Of a stretch of 64,000 bases of DNA, positions 17,534-24,828 are shown one piece after another. The notes under the pieces were generated by a model that saw only the letters and a program-made list of their open reading frames with translations, was not told the origin of the DNA and made no database searches. The stretch covers positions 4,960,001-5,024,000 of the forward strand of contig NZ_CP046175.1 in NCBI RefSeq assembly GCF_009708215.1, in the 5' to 3' direction. Positions within the stretch are counted from its first letter, which is position 1. The number at the start of each line of letters is the position of its first letter. The stretch is from Occultella kanbiaonis (GTDB taxonomy: Bacteria > Actinomycetota > Actinomycetes > Actinomycetales > Beutenbergiaceae). Position numbers and translations under genes: made by a program.

Positions 17534-18373
17534 ATGACTGTGTCCGAACGCCCTCAGCGCGCCCAGCGGGTCCAGCGCCCCCAGATCGTGCTGCAGGTCC
17601 TCGAGCGCATCCAGCTGACCCCGCACATGGTCCGCATCGTCGCCGGCGGACCCGGGATCGCCGATGTCGCGGACAACGGTTCCACGGATGCGTACACGAA
17701 GATGGTCTTCGCGCACCCGGAGACGGACCTCACGCCGCCCTACGACCTCGCCGCGCTGCGTGAGGAGCTGCCGACCTCGCTGCTGCCCTCGATGCGCACC
17801 TACACGATCCGCCACTTCGACCTGGCGAACGGTCACATCTGGATCGACTTCGTGGTGCATGGCGCCGAGGGCCTCGCCGGTCCGTGGGCGGATGCCGCCC
17901 GACCCGGTGACGCGGTGGTGCTCGGCGGCATCGGCGGCGGCTACGCTCCGGACCCGGATGCCGACTGGCACCTGCTCGCCGGTGACGACTCGGCACTGCC
18001 TGCGATCGCCGCCGCGCTGGAAGCAATGCCTTCCGACGCCCGCGGTGTCGCACTGCTCGAGGTGGACGGCGTCGCCGACCGGCTCGAACTCACGGCCCCC
18101 CACGGCATCCGGATCGAGTGGTTGCACCGGGATGGCCGCGAAGCGGGCACCACCACCCTGTTGGCCGACGCGGTGCGCGCCCTCGACTGGCGGGAGGGCC
18201 GCGTGCAGGTCTTCGCCCATGGTGAGCGCGGTGCGATGAAGTCGCTGCGCCCGTACCTGACCGACGAGCGCGCCCTCGACCGCTCACAACTCTCACTCTC
18301 GGCATACTGGGCCCACGGTCGCAAGGAGGACACCTTCCAGGCCGAGAAGCGCGAGCCGATCGGACAGATCTAG
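17534..18373 (+). CDS. Siderophore-interacting protein (flavin-dependent ferric-siderophore reductase family)
   Basis: A 279-residue cytoplasmic protein with an N-terminal FAD-binding beta-barrel (about 20-130) carrying the flavin motif RTYTIRHFD and an C-terminal NAD(P)H-type SIP domain (about 145-265) with HLLAGDDSALPAIAAALE and VFAHGERGAMKSLRPYL. Family members reduce ferric siderophores and release iron inside the cell. It stands alone between gap and a small hypothetical gene and is preceded by an IdeR-like box, so it is probably induced by iron shortage. Siderophore identity is unknown; no transporter is adjacent. Confidence 0.9.
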   Translation: MTVSERPQRAQRVQRPQIVLQVLERIQLTPHMVRIVAGGPGIADVADNGSTDAYTKMVFAHPETDLTPPYDLAALREELPTSLLPSMRTYTIRHFDLANGHIWIDFVVHGAEGLAGPWADAARPGDAVVLGGIGGGYAPDPDADWHLLAGDDSALPAIAAALEAMPSDARGVALLEVDGVADRLELTAPHGIRIEWLHRDGREAGTTTLLADAVRALDWREGRVQVFAHGERGAMKSLRPYLTDERALDRSQLSLSAYWAHGRKEDTFQAEKREPIGQI

Positions 18374-18409
18374 CCACCGCCCGCCTCACACCGGCTAGCG
18401 TCAGCCCAC

Positions 18410-18937
18410 ATGAGTCACCTCGATTCCACGCCGCCGGACCGGCTGAGCCGGTTCACGCGGACGCGGCACGTCGCCAACTGGGCCAACCTCTCCACCGCAC
18501 TCGGACTCGGCGTGGCCACGGCCGGCGGGGCGACGATCCGCCGCGGCCCGCAGCTGCTGTACCTGGCCGAGCACTACCGGTGGCACTTCCCGACCGGCGG
18601 CGCGTTCACCGTCGGTGACGTCGTGATCAGCCGTCACGACATCAGCAAGCTGACGGCCAGGAACCCCACCCTCCTCAGGCACGAGGAACGGCACAGCCGG
18701 CAGTGGATGGCCTGCCTCGGTCTGCCGTTCATCCCGCTGTACCTGCTGTCGATGGGCTGGTCCTGGCTGCGCACCGGGGACCGCGCCGCACGGTGCTTCT
18801 TCGAACGCAACGCGGGCCTCGCCGACGGCGGGTACCTCGAGGTGCCGCCCCGCCCCATCGGGCCCGTGCTCGCGCGGTCCGTGACAGTGCTCGCACGTCG
18901 GGTCCGGCGCGCACCAGCGACGGGACCGACCGCGTGA
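18410..18937 (+). CDS. Hypothetical protein with HEERH motif and one hydrophobic segment
   Basis: A 175-residue protein without a recognised family name. The central part reads RHEERHSRQWMACLGLPFIPLYLL: a His-Glu-Glu-Arg-His cluster just before a hydrophobic segment of about 20 residues, which could be a metal site next to a membrane anchor. The C-terminus is Arg/Pro-rich. The stop overlaps the GTG of the GH3 gene (GTGA), so it is translationally coupled to it. Similar small proteins occur in actinomycetes, but no function can be given. A zinc-dependent activity is only a guess from the motif. Confidence 0.65.
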   Translation: MSHLDSTPPDRLSRFTRTRHVANWANLSTALGLGVATAGGATIRRGPQLLYLAEHYRWHFPTGGAFTVGDVVISRHDISKLTARNPTLLRHEERHSRQWMACLGLPFIPLYLLSMGWSWLRTGDRAARCFFERNAGLADGGYLEVPPRPIGPVLARSVTVLARRVRRAPATGPTA

Positions 18938-20427
18938 CCGGCCGCGATCACGCCCTCGACCGGCTCGCGCACGCCGTCCTCTGGCCCGGCTTCGCGGGCA
19001 CCACGGCCCCGGCCTGGTTGTTGCGGGCACGGGCGGCCGGCGCACCCGGCGCGGTGCTGTTCGCCACGAACATCGACGACGGCGACCCGCACCAGGCGGC
19101 GCGTCTGGTCGCCGAGCTCGGTGGTCAGGATGCCGTGACGGGCATCGACGAGGAGGGCGGGTCGGTCACCCGGCTGCACGCGCGCACCGGGTCCCCCGTG
19201 CCCGGTCACGCCGTGCTCGGCCGCGCGGACGACGTCAAGGCGACCGCCGCCGTCGCCGCCCGGATCGGGACCGAACTCGCCGAGCGGGGCATCGGGGTGG
19301 ACCTCGCCCCGGTCGCGGACGTGAACAGCAACCCGGCGAACCCGGTGATCGGAGTGCGCTCGTTCGGCGCCGATCCGGACCTGGTGGCCCGGCACACGGC
19401 CGCCTATGTGCGCGGCCTGCAGAGCACCGGCACGGCCGCCTGCGCCAAGCACTTCCCAGGACATGGGGACACCGCGACCGACTCCCACTTGGGCGGCGCC
19501 CGCTCCTCCGCAACCGTGGCGGAGCTCGAGGAGATCCACCTCGCGCCGTTCCGCGCCGCGATCGACGCCGGCGTCCGCGCCGTGCTCACCGCGCATCTGG
19601 TGGTCGATCACCTCGGCCCCGAACCGGCCACGGTCAATCCTCGGGCGACCGCGCTGCTGCGCGGCCTCGGGTTCGACGGCCTGATCGTCTCGGATGCGCT
19701 GGACATGCGCGCGATCTCGGCGACCCTCGGGATCGGGGGTGGCGCCGTCGCCGCACTGCGGGCCGGCGTGGACCTGCTCTGCCTCGGCAACGCCGGCGTC
19801 TACCCGGTCACGGCGGCGGACCCACACCCGGACGAGCGCACGTACGCCGAGACCCAGCACGCCATCGTCGAGGCGATGCGCTCGGGCGCGCTCGATCCCG
19901 AGGTCCTCGAGGCGGCGGCTGCCCGGATCGAGGCACTGCGGTCCTGGATCGCCCAGCAGCGGGCAGCCCACGCCACCGCTCCGATCACCGACCGGGCCGC
20001 CGTCGACGTGGCCCGCGACGCCTGCGAGGTGCACGGCGACGTCGCCCTGCGGACCGGATCGACCGTGGTGGTCGTGGACGGCCGCGCGGGCCGGAACGAG
20101 GCTGCGGGGGTCGTCCCCGATCCCGTGGCAGCGGCACTCGCGGAGCGTCGGTCGGTCACCGCGATCACCGCCGCCGGGACGGCCTCCGGTGACCTCCTCG
20201 ATGCGACCCGCGACGCCCAGCTGGTCCTCGTCCTGGACCAGCCACACCTGCATGACGTCGAGCGGGAGCTGCTCGGGTCGGTGCTGGCCGCACGTCCGGA
20301 CGCGGTGGTGGTGCGCCTGGGCTGGCCCGACGAGCTCGCGTCCGCCCCGGCGCGGATGGTGACCACGTACGGGTCGGGTGCCGCGAGCGGCCGGGCGGTG
20401 GCGGACCTGCTCTGCGGGCCGCAGTAG
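18934..20427 (+). CDS. Glycoside hydrolase family 3, NagZ-like beta-N-acetylhexosaminidase
   Basis: A 497-residue protein starting at GTG 18934 inside the GTGA overlap. The GH3 barrel shows ITGIDEEGGSVTRL, FATNIDDG, GVDLAPVADVN, CAKHFPGHGDTATDSH (the His-containing loop that acts as general acid/base in NagZ enzymes) and the nucleophile Asp in LIVSDALDMRAI. A C-terminal second domain (about 350-497) is also present, longer than minimal NagZ. There is no signal peptide. NagZ-type enzymes remove N-acetylglucosamine from muropeptides or chitin fragments. With nagB at 31 kb this suggests amino-sugar recycling, an inference. Confidence 0.85.
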   Translation: MTGRDHALDRLAHAVLWPGFAGTTAPAWLLRARAAGAPGAVLFATNIDDGDPHQAARLVAELGGQDAVTGIDEEGGSVTRLHARTGSPVPGHAVLGRADDVKATAAVAARIGTELAERGIGVDLAPVADVNSNPANPVIGVRSFGADPDLVARHTAAYVRGLQSTGTAACAKHFPGHGDTATDSHLGGARSSATVAELEEIHLAPFRAAIDAGVRAVLTAHLVVDHLGPEPATVNPRATALLRGLGFDGLIVSDALDMRAISATLGIGGGAVAALRAGVDLLCLGNAGVYPVTAADPHPDERTYAETQHAIVEAMRSGALDPEVLEAAAARIEALRSWIAQQRAAHATAPITDRAAVDVARDACEVHGDVALRTGSTVVVVDGRAGRNEAAGVVPDPVAAALAERRSVTAITAAGTASGDLLDATRDAQLVLVLDQPHLHDVERELLGSVLAARPDAVVVRLGWPDELASAPARMVTTYGSGAASGRAVADLLCGPQ

Positions 20428-20547
20428 CCGCCCTCTGGCGCTGCCGACAGCGCGCGCCCGAGAGCAGCGTCGGCGGGAGACGACGGAGCGCCTACCCCGA
20501 GGGCGACCCCTGCCGCCAAGAAACGCCAGACACTGCACTCCTCAGGC

Positions 20548-22398
20548 TCACAACGAGAGCTCACCTGGCACGGTCCACCCACCCAAGGGGACGATCTCGG
20601 GCAACGGTGGCACCGCCGCGCCGTCGACGACTGGGTCGAACACGACCGCCAACGCGAAGCACGAAGCCTCACTCACGCGAATCGTCAGCTTCGACTGCGC
20701 ATTTGCCGCCTGACCATCCGGGTTGGGCGATGTCGGCAGCGGCACCGTGTCCAGCACCGAGAACACAGCCCCCGCAGGAGCGTCCGCGATGCGTGCCAGC
20801 AGGGTCCGCCCATCGAACGTCAGCACCGCCGACCGGCCATCCGGTGCGATGTCGACCGTGGCCGAGGTGTGCATGAACCACCACGCATCCGCCGGCTCCG
20901 AGGCCTGCACCTCATCCTGCACGACCACACGGGTGCGGTCATCGATCATCGCAACCCCGCGCAGCCAGGCATCGACACCGCGATCAGCGTAGGCAGATGT
21001 GAGGTCGGCGACCGTGAAGGCGGCGATCGGAGCAGAACCCTTGGCGATCACCTCCCCCGCGCCCGTCACCGACTGATCGGGTCCGCCGCCGGGATTGATG
21101 ACGAGCGTGTTCTGCCCTTCCGCACGCTTGCGGTAATAGGTCCAGCGCTGGCTGCCGAAGTAGCCCGGCAGGCTGTAGGAGTCCGCACCCAGATCCTCCG
21201 CCCAGCGGACGCCCCCGGCATCGAGCACGAAGGTCCCCATGTCCAGGTCGCCGTGGCTGCTGGCGTTGTCACCGGGTCTGAAGCCGGTGAACAGGCCGGT
21301 CGAGCCTGCCCAGGCCGACCTGGAGAGCGCGATGCCGACGTGTTCGTACACGACGTCGGTCGCCAGCCCTGCCTGCGCCGGTGTCGCTCGGTCCGAGAGT
21401 CCGTACCAGACCATCGCCGCGGCTGGATCGACCGACGCCAGCCCCTCGTCCGCCCACCACGCGTACTCAGGGTGCTCGTACCGCTCCGCCAACCAGTACA
21501 TCTCCGGTAGAGGTACCTGGGCAGGCGACGCGTCAGCGACGTTGAAGCTGAGGCCGCTCGTGCCAGCCATGTGAAGCGCGAACGCCCCGGTCTCAGCAAG
21601 GCCGGGGGCATCCGACATGCCGAAGTCGCGGCCCGTGGCCGATACCAGGCTCGCGATGTACTGGACAAGGAACTTGGTCGCGTACTTCCAGTAGACGATC
21701 CCCTCGGGGAACCCGCCCGAGGGGGCGTACTCGTCGATCGCCGGGCCGACGTGCCTCATGCCCAGCTGCAGGAGCCTCTCGGTGAGTCCCGGATCGACCT
21801 CGGCCAGGGCCAGGCTCGCCATCGCGATCCCACCCACGCACACGATCTGCCAGTTGTTCGTCTCGGTTGTCCAACCGGCACCGTTCTCGTAGGCCTCCAG
21901 CGCAGGTAGCAGACCCCTGTCGAGCATCGCGGCCGCGATGCTCGATCGCCGTTCGTCATCGAGGTAGGCATGGAGCCAGTCGTAGCCGATGGCGAAGCCG
22001 TTCAACAGCTCCGCCACCGACAGGAAGCTCTCCGGGTTCCAGTCCGGGAACGCGGCAGCAGCCTCGAGTTCGACGGCGGCGCGCTCGGCGTATGCCCGGT
22101 CCTCAGTCAGCCGGTAACTCAGTGCGAGCGTCCACACGCGAGTCTTGACCTGACGCGCCGGCCACAGCAGGGACCGCCCGTTGGTGAACTCGTACACCGT
22201 CGTCGGCTCGTCCAGGAGCGCGTCGGCGCCGGCCAGCAGCCGCCCCTGCAGGGCGGCAGCACCACCGCCCGACTCGACCCACGCGTGGATCTGGGCCAAC
22301 CGGTCGTCGTCAGCGATCAACCGTGGATGGTCGCTACGGACCAGTTCGATCACACGCTCCGGCACAACCGGCGCGAAGCCCCCGCGTGGCGACCTCAT
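20548..22398 (-). CDS. Heparinase II/III-like polysaccharide lyase family protein
   Basis: A 616-residue protein. The N-terminal half is an alpha/alpha toroid (GYDWLHAYLDDERR, TTETNNWQIVCVGGIAMASLAL, SGGFPEGIVYWKYA) and the C-terminal half is a beta-sandwich of the heparinase II/III type (FRPGDNASSHGDLDMGTFVLDAGGVRWAEDLG). The N..W, Tyr and His residues of the lyase active site appear kept. No signal peptide is seen, so the substrate is probably an imported oligosaccharide with uronic acid. The start is uncertain: ATG 22398 is where similarity begins, but the frame is open to 22602 and a promoter-like element lies at 22601-22630. Confidence 0.72.
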   Translation of the reverse strand: MRSPRGGFAPVVPERVIELVRSDHPRLIADDDRLAQIHAWVESGGGAAALQGRLLAGADALLDEPTTVYEFTNGRSLLWPARQVKTRVWTLALSYRLTEDRAYAERAAVELEAAAAFPDWNPESFLSVAELLNGFAIGYDWLHAYLDDERRSSIAAAMLDRGLLPALEAYENGAGWTTETNNWQIVCVGGIAMASLALAEVDPGLTERLLQLGMRHVGPAIDEYAPSGGFPEGIVYWKYATKFLVQYIASLVSATGRDFGMSDAPGLAETGAFALHMAGTSGLSFNVADASPAQVPLPEMYWLAERYEHPEYAWWADEGLASVDPAAAMVWYGLSDRATPAQAGLATDVVYEHVGIALSRSAWAGSTGLFTGFRPGDNASSHGDLDMGTFVLDAGGVRWAEDLGADSYSLPGYFGSQRWTYYRKRAEGQNTLVINPGGGPDQSVTGAGEVIAKGSAPIAAFTVADLTSAYADRGVDAWLRGVAMIDDRTRVVVQDEVQASEPADAWWFMHTSATVDIAPDGRSAVLTFDGRTLLARIADAPAGAVFSVLDTVPLPTSPNPDGQAANAQSKLTIRVSEASCFALAVVFDPVVDGAAVPPLPEIVPLGGWTVPGELSL

Positions 22399-22600
22399 CG
22401 GCCACACCCGCTCGTCGGACCTGTGGCCGTGGGTGAGTGCGCAGCGCCGACGTCGACCGTGGCCCAGGACGAGCGCAGCAAGACGGTGCGCGGCGCGGAG
22501 GTCGAGGTCACGGTGTCCTTCCGTCGGCATCGGTGCCCGCTGCTGGTTGTCGCCTCCGACGAACCTCTGACGAAACATTGCGGACGCATCGGTGCGGCAC

Positions 22601-22631
22601 ACGGTAACGCTTGACGCAACGTCGCGTCAAG
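22601..22631 (-). promoter_or_regulatory. Promoter with palindromic operator for the heparinase-like gene
   Basis: CTTGACGC and GCGTCAAG (22610-22617, 22624-22631) form a perfect 8-bp inverted repeat with a 6-bp spacer. On the minus strand one arm contains TTGACG (22630-22625), followed 18 bp later by TACCGT (22606-22601), a reasonable -35/-10 pair. The overlap of a palindrome with the promoter suggests a repressor operator; the regulator is not identified. Confidence 0.5.
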
Positions 22632-22736
22632 GAGCCCGAACTGGGCCCGACACGGCCCGCGCTCTCCTTCTGGGTGGCCACTCCGCTCCTGGATGGCCGA
22701 GCCCACCTCGTCCGGGACCGGGGTATTCACCACCGT

Positions 22737-22755
22737 TCAGGTAAGGCTATCCTTA
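22737..22755 (+). promoter_or_regulatory. IdeR/DtxR-like iron box over a leaderless promoter
   Basis: TCAGGTAAGGCTATCCTTA matches the DtxR/IdeR 19-bp consensus at 15 positions and contains the perfect dyad TAAGG-CTAT-CCTTA. The same bases supply a -10 (TATCCT, 22748-22753) with TTCACC (22726-22731) as -35. The ATG at 22762 would be at or next to the transcript start, so the mRNA is probably leaderless. Confidence 0.65.
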
Positions 22756-22761
22756 GCGCCT

Positions 22762-23991
22762 ATGAGTGAGCGTTCCGAGACCCAGGGACCACCGCGCGTG
22801 CCCGTCGCGGTGCTGGCGAGCGTCGACCCGATAGACCGGGAGATCGCGCTCGGCAGCGCCCTCGTCGACCGCCCCGACGTGGTCGCCGTGGTCCACGACC
22901 TGGAAGGCCACCGGCTCCGCCGTCGGGTCCTGCACGCCGGCACCGCCCTCGAGGACACGTTCGTCGACCTCGACCACGTCTGCCCGGCCTGCGCGGTCCG
23001 TGAGGACGCCGTGCCGGTGCTGGCCCGACTCGCGCAGACCGGCTCGTACGGCGGCATGATCCTCGCGCTGCCCGCCGCTGCCGAGCTGCTGCCGGCGGTG
23101 CGCGGCCTCGCCCAGCACCTCGGGTCGGACGGCGACCTGCGCACGGTCCGCCTCGGCGCCACGGTCAGCCTGGTGAACCCGGACACGCTCGCCACGGACC
23201 TGCTCGGCGAGGAGGACCTCGCCGACCGTGGCCTGATGCTGACCCATGGTGATCACCGGACGATCGGCGAGGTGCTGCTCGGCCAGCTGCCGGTCGCGGA
23301 CGCGGTGCTGCTCACCGCACCGGCGCAGACCACCCTGCCCGAGCGGGTCGGCGTCAGCCCGACCACCCACGCCACCCACGGGGCGCACCTCGGCGCGGAC
23401 CTGCTCGAGGCGCTCCGCGCCCCCGAGAGCACCCGCTGGGACGACGCGCACGAGCCGTGGCTGAGCGGCGTGCTCGGCCACCCGCACTCCACGCTCGCCA
23501 CCGAACGCCGCGCGCACCCGCTGAGCATGACGCCCGGACCGGGCATGCTCGCCGACGCTGCCGGGGCCGACGCGGAGGGTGCCGGTACCCACCCGGGCGA
23601 GGCAACGCCGTCGGGCGTGTGGACCCTCGACCTGCGCTCCCCCGCCGCCGTGCACCCGAGCCGCCTGCTCACCCACATCGACGCCCTCATCAACGGCCCG
23701 CGAGTGGTCCGAGGCCGGTTCTGGGTGCCGAACCGGCCCGACTCCGTGTGCGGTGTGCTGGGCGCCGGCCGGCAGCTGAGCGTCGGGATCGCCTCGCGGT
23801 GGAACCACCACGCCCCGCACACCCGGTTCCTGGTGGTCGGCGCCGGCCCGCACCGCGCCGCGGTGGCGCAGGCGTTCGAGGAGTCGTTGCTCACCCCGGC
23901 CGAGCAGGCCGAGGGCCTCGCCGCGTGGCTCGACCGGGAGGACGACCTCGAGCCGTTCCTCGGCGCCCGGTCCTCCTCCGGGATGGCCTGA
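22762..23991 (+). CDS. CobW/COG0523-like protein lacking the P-loop
   Basis: A 409-residue protein with the overall layout of COG0523 metal GTPases. VPVAVLASVDPIDREIAL aligns with the usual P-loop strand but has no GxxGxGKT. VCPACAVREDAVPVLARLA corresponds to the region of the CxCC metal motif, here reduced to CPAC. The C-terminal CobW_C domain is clear (VWTLDLRSPAAVHPSRLLTHIDALINGPRVVRGRFWVPNRPD). The protein therefore probably does not hydrolyse GTP in the normal way and may bind metal or act as a regulator or ribosome factor. It is preceded by an iron box rather than a recognisable Zur box. The upstream in-frame ATG at 22693 is rejected because the promoter lies inside it. Confidence 0.7.
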   Translation: MSERSETQGPPRVPVAVLASVDPIDREIALGSALVDRPDVVAVVHDLEGHRLRRRVLHAGTALEDTFVDLDHVCPACAVREDAVPVLARLAQTGSYGGMILALPAAAELLPAVRGLAQHLGSDGDLRTVRLGATVSLVNPDTLATDLLGEEDLADRGLMLTHGDHRTIGEVLLGQLPVADAVLLTAPAQTTLPERVGVSPTTHATHGAHLGADLLEALRAPESTRWDDAHEPWLSGVLGHPHSTLATERRAHPLSMTPGPGMLADAAGADAEGAGTHPGEATPSGVWTLDLRSPAAVHPSRLLTHIDALINGPRVVRGRFWVPNRPDSVCGVLGAGRQLSVGIASRWNHHAPHTRFLVVGAGPHRAAVAQAFEESLLTPAEQAEGLAAWLDREDDLEPFLGARSSSGMA

Positions 23992-24077
23992 GCCGGGCGG
24001 GCTCGCCGGTGCCACACGCGTCGGCACCGGCAACAAATGCCGTGCGCGGGCGCGCGTCCAGGCCTACCGTCCGTGAC

Positions 24078-24779
24078 ATGCCTCTGCGACTGCTGGCCGT
24101 GACCTTCGATGTTCGTGACCCCGCCCGGGTGGCGGAGTTCTGGGCCGGCATGCTGGGACGGGCCGTCGTCGACGACGCGCGCGGGCGGCTCCTGCCCGGC
24201 TCCGAGACCCAGGTCGGGCTGCGGTTCTCGCACACCGCGGCCGAGAAGCCCGGTCCGAACCGGGTCCACCTCCACCTGACCAGCACGACTCCCGCGGACC
24301 AGCAGGACACGGTCACCGCGGCGGTCGAGCGTGGTGCCGCCCACCTCGACGTGGGCCAGCTGCCGGAGGAGGGCCACATCGTGCTGGCCGACACCGGCGG
24401 CAACGAGTTCTGTGTGATCGAGGCCGGCAACCAGTTCCTGGCCGGCTGCGGCTTCCTCGGCGAGGTCGCCTGCGACGGCAGCCGCGAGGTCGGCCTGTTC
24501 TGGGCGCAGGCACTGGGCTGGCCGCTCGTCTGGGACCGGGACTCCGAGACCGCGGTCCAGTCCCCGCACGGCGGCACGAAGGTCGCCTGGGGCGGCCAGC
24601 CACAGACCCCGGGACAGCGGCACGACCGCCAGCGGTTCGATCTCGTCGCCGAGGGCGACCCAGCCACCGAGGTCGACCGGCTGGTCTCCCTCGGCGCACG
24701 CAGGGTCGGCGACGGCGACGACGGCTCCGTGGCGCTGGCCGATCCCGACGGCACGGTGTTCACCGTCTCGCCGCGCTGA
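24078..24779 (+). CDS. VOC (glyoxalase/bleomycin resistance) family protein, two domains
   Basis: A 233-residue protein made of two VOC modules. The first (about 1-118) reads LLAVTFDVRDPARVAEFWAGMLGR ... VHLHL ... ILADTGGNEFCVIE, the second (about 128-233) FLGEVACDGSREVGLFWAQALGW ... LADPDGTVFTVSP. Metal-binding His and Glu positions are partly present (VHLHL, NEFCVIE), as in many actinobacterial glyoxalase-like proteins of unknown substrate. The ATG at 24078 gives the standard start just before the first strand. It is a single gene, convergent with the alpha-galactosidase gene. Confidence 0.85.
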   Translation: MPLRLLAVTFDVRDPARVAEFWAGMLGRAVVDDARGRLLPGSETQVGLRFSHTAAEKPGPNRVHLHLTSTTPADQQDTVTAAVERGAAHLDVGQLPEEGHIVLADTGGNEFCVIEAGNQFLAGCGFLGEVACDGSREVGLFWAQALGWPLVWDRDSETAVQSPHGGTKVAWGGQPQTPGQRHDRQRFDLVAEGDPATEVDRLVSLGARRVGDGDDGSVALADPDGTVFTVSPR

Positions 24780-24828
24780 CCTGCACCCCACTGTCCCGGA
24801 CCGACCGACCCGGCCCGGCAGGGCTCCG

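Larger units (their letters stand above)
22399..22761. other. Intergenic region between the divergent lyase and CobW-like genes
   Basis: No convincing gene is seen in these 363 bp. They contain a perfect inverted repeat at 22610-22631, which on the minus strand supplies TTGACG as a -35, and an iron box with promoter at 22726-22755 reading to the right. About 200 bp between the minus-strand promoter and ATG 22398 are unexplained: either a long leader or an N-terminal extension of the lyase. Confidence 0.5.
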
